Origin: Actinopolyspora xinjiangensis
GTDB taxonomy: Bacteria > Actinomycetota > Actinomycetes > Mycobacteriales > Pseudonocardiaceae
Direction of reading: 5' to 3'
Length of the DNA: 64,000 bases
NCBI RefSeq assembly: GCF_900104475.1
Contig: NZ_FNJR01000001.1
Coordinates: 173,629 to 237,628 of the forward strand
Shown: positions 63,442 through 64,000 of the stretch, piece after piece
Numbering within the stretch: the stretch's first letter is position 1
Layout of the letters: each line of letters starts with the position of its first letter
The notes under the pieces: model-generated
Seen by the model: the letters and a program-made list of their open reading frames with translations, nothing else
The model's database searches: none
What the model was told of the DNA's origin: nothing
Position numbers and translations under genes: made by a program

Positions 63442-63486
63442 CTCCTCGCCTACGGACTCCACAGTTCCGAACCCTGCCGAGGGCGC
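63442..63486. other. Possible degenerate att copy
   Basis: Ends with 14 bp identical to the att core (CCTGCCGAGGGCGC, 63473-63486), preceded by TTCcGAAc and, 30 bp upstream, CTCCT as in the core's first bases. The middle has diverged. Confidence 0.35.
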
Positions 63487-63487
63487 A

Positions 63488-64000
63488 CGACGAATCAGCC
63501 GGTTGACCTGCGACGGGATACCAGATCGATCACCGTCGCTTGATCGTCGCCTCCCGGTCCGCGGGCTCATCCGGGGCATGTCCGGTTTCGTGCATCCGCT
63601 TCGCGGTATCGTTCCGCTCCGTGCGGAAGCAGGCATCCGTACGATCCCGACGTGGAATGCCTCTCCTCTCCACGGGACCGAACGGCATCGAAGTTCCACC
63701 GTCCTGCCAACACCCCGCACGACGAGGCCCACGCCCTCCAACGACCATCGATATTAGTCCACAACGGATAGACCGCCGCCGGACAAGCCGTGGTCCTGCC
63801 GCCTTGGGAGAAGGAGCACCGACCTTCCCCGGTCGGACACTCACATTCGTCCCCCTGGCGGTTCGCGGCACCAGAGCAGCTCCCTGCAACGGCACCGCCG
63901 ATCTCGTTCCAGGACCATCGGAAAAGAGCTGCTCCAGCAGGATGGCTCACCCGACCGGCACGGCCGAACCGGCCCGCCCGCCGCGCACGACGCGCCAACC
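63488..64000. other. Unassigned end of window
   Basis: High-GC sequence returns here. Several open frames overlap on the minus strand but none shows a recognisable domain or start. Confidence 0.3.

Overview
The window is high-GC, densely coded actinobacterial chromosome. Several gene families point to the Pseudonocardiales/Actinopolyspora-Saccharopolyspora type of actinomycete: a maleylpyruvate-isomerase-like (mycothiol-type) enzyme, a MprAB-PepD-MoaB2 stress locus, a SepX/GlpR-Glp divisome pair, an EphD-like hydrolase/SDR fusion, XRE/DUF5753 plus DUF397 pairs, and an actinomycete integrative and conjugative element (AICE). The genus is an inference; no rRNA is present.

1-3.0 kb: two decayed paralogous zinc-ribbon-like relics flank an XRE/DUF397 pair and a two-spacer CRISPR mini-array with no cas genes. 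3.0-8.4 kb: a De Ley-Doudoroff-type galactonate cluster (DgoD dehydratase, SDR remnant, FadR-type regulator, SMP-30 lactonase, PfkB kinase, KDPG/KDPGal aldolase). 8.4-17.5 kb: MFS transporter/LysR pair, EphD-like fusion, animal-type heme peroxidase, mycothiol-type enzyme, catalase. 18.4-27.7 kb: tRNA-Ala, then sepX/glpR, an acetyltransferase, glp (moeA-like) and galU; divergent folate cyclo-ligase, fmdB (with a CIRCE-like operator) and a SAF-domain protein; then moaB2 and pepD. 27.7-32.1 kb: galT and a DeoR regulator sit between pepD and the mprAB two-component genes. Matching direct repeats precede both pepD and mprA. 32.3-38.3 kb: bluB, a TPR-GGDEF protein, a glycosyltransferase-like gene holding a ten-copy 7-bp repeat, and an NB-ARC/TPR protein.

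38.6-53.7 kb: an AICE of about 15.1 kb integrated in the 3' end of tRNA-Arg(CCT) and bounded by 45-bp identical att cores. It carries integrase and excisionase, an iteron-like region, a DUF3987 protein and a primase-polymerase, a degenerate GGDEF protein, SSB, an FtsK-type Tra translocase, SpdB-like membrane proteins, and a regulatory block resembling pSAM2 (XRE-TPR, Nudix/Pif-like, GntR/KorSA-like). Between this block and the right att site it carries a second CRISPR mini-array, with the same repeat and leader as the chromosomal one and again no cas genes.

53.7-64 kb: a decayed, lower-GC tail of older insertions. It holds the 3' stub of a second related integrase, a 5'-truncated recombinase with a GntR-type C-terminal domain, a membrane protein with a HEPN-like R-x4-H motif next to a DUF6414-like protein, a Nudix gene, an integrase fragment, an IS5-type element and a MITE with matching ends, a lipoprotein gene, a further integrase relic, a promoter followed by a 13-bp perfect hairpin ahead of a small membrane peptide gene, and a possible degenerate third copy of the tRNA-derived att sequence. 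The region looks like repeated accretion at one tRNA gene.
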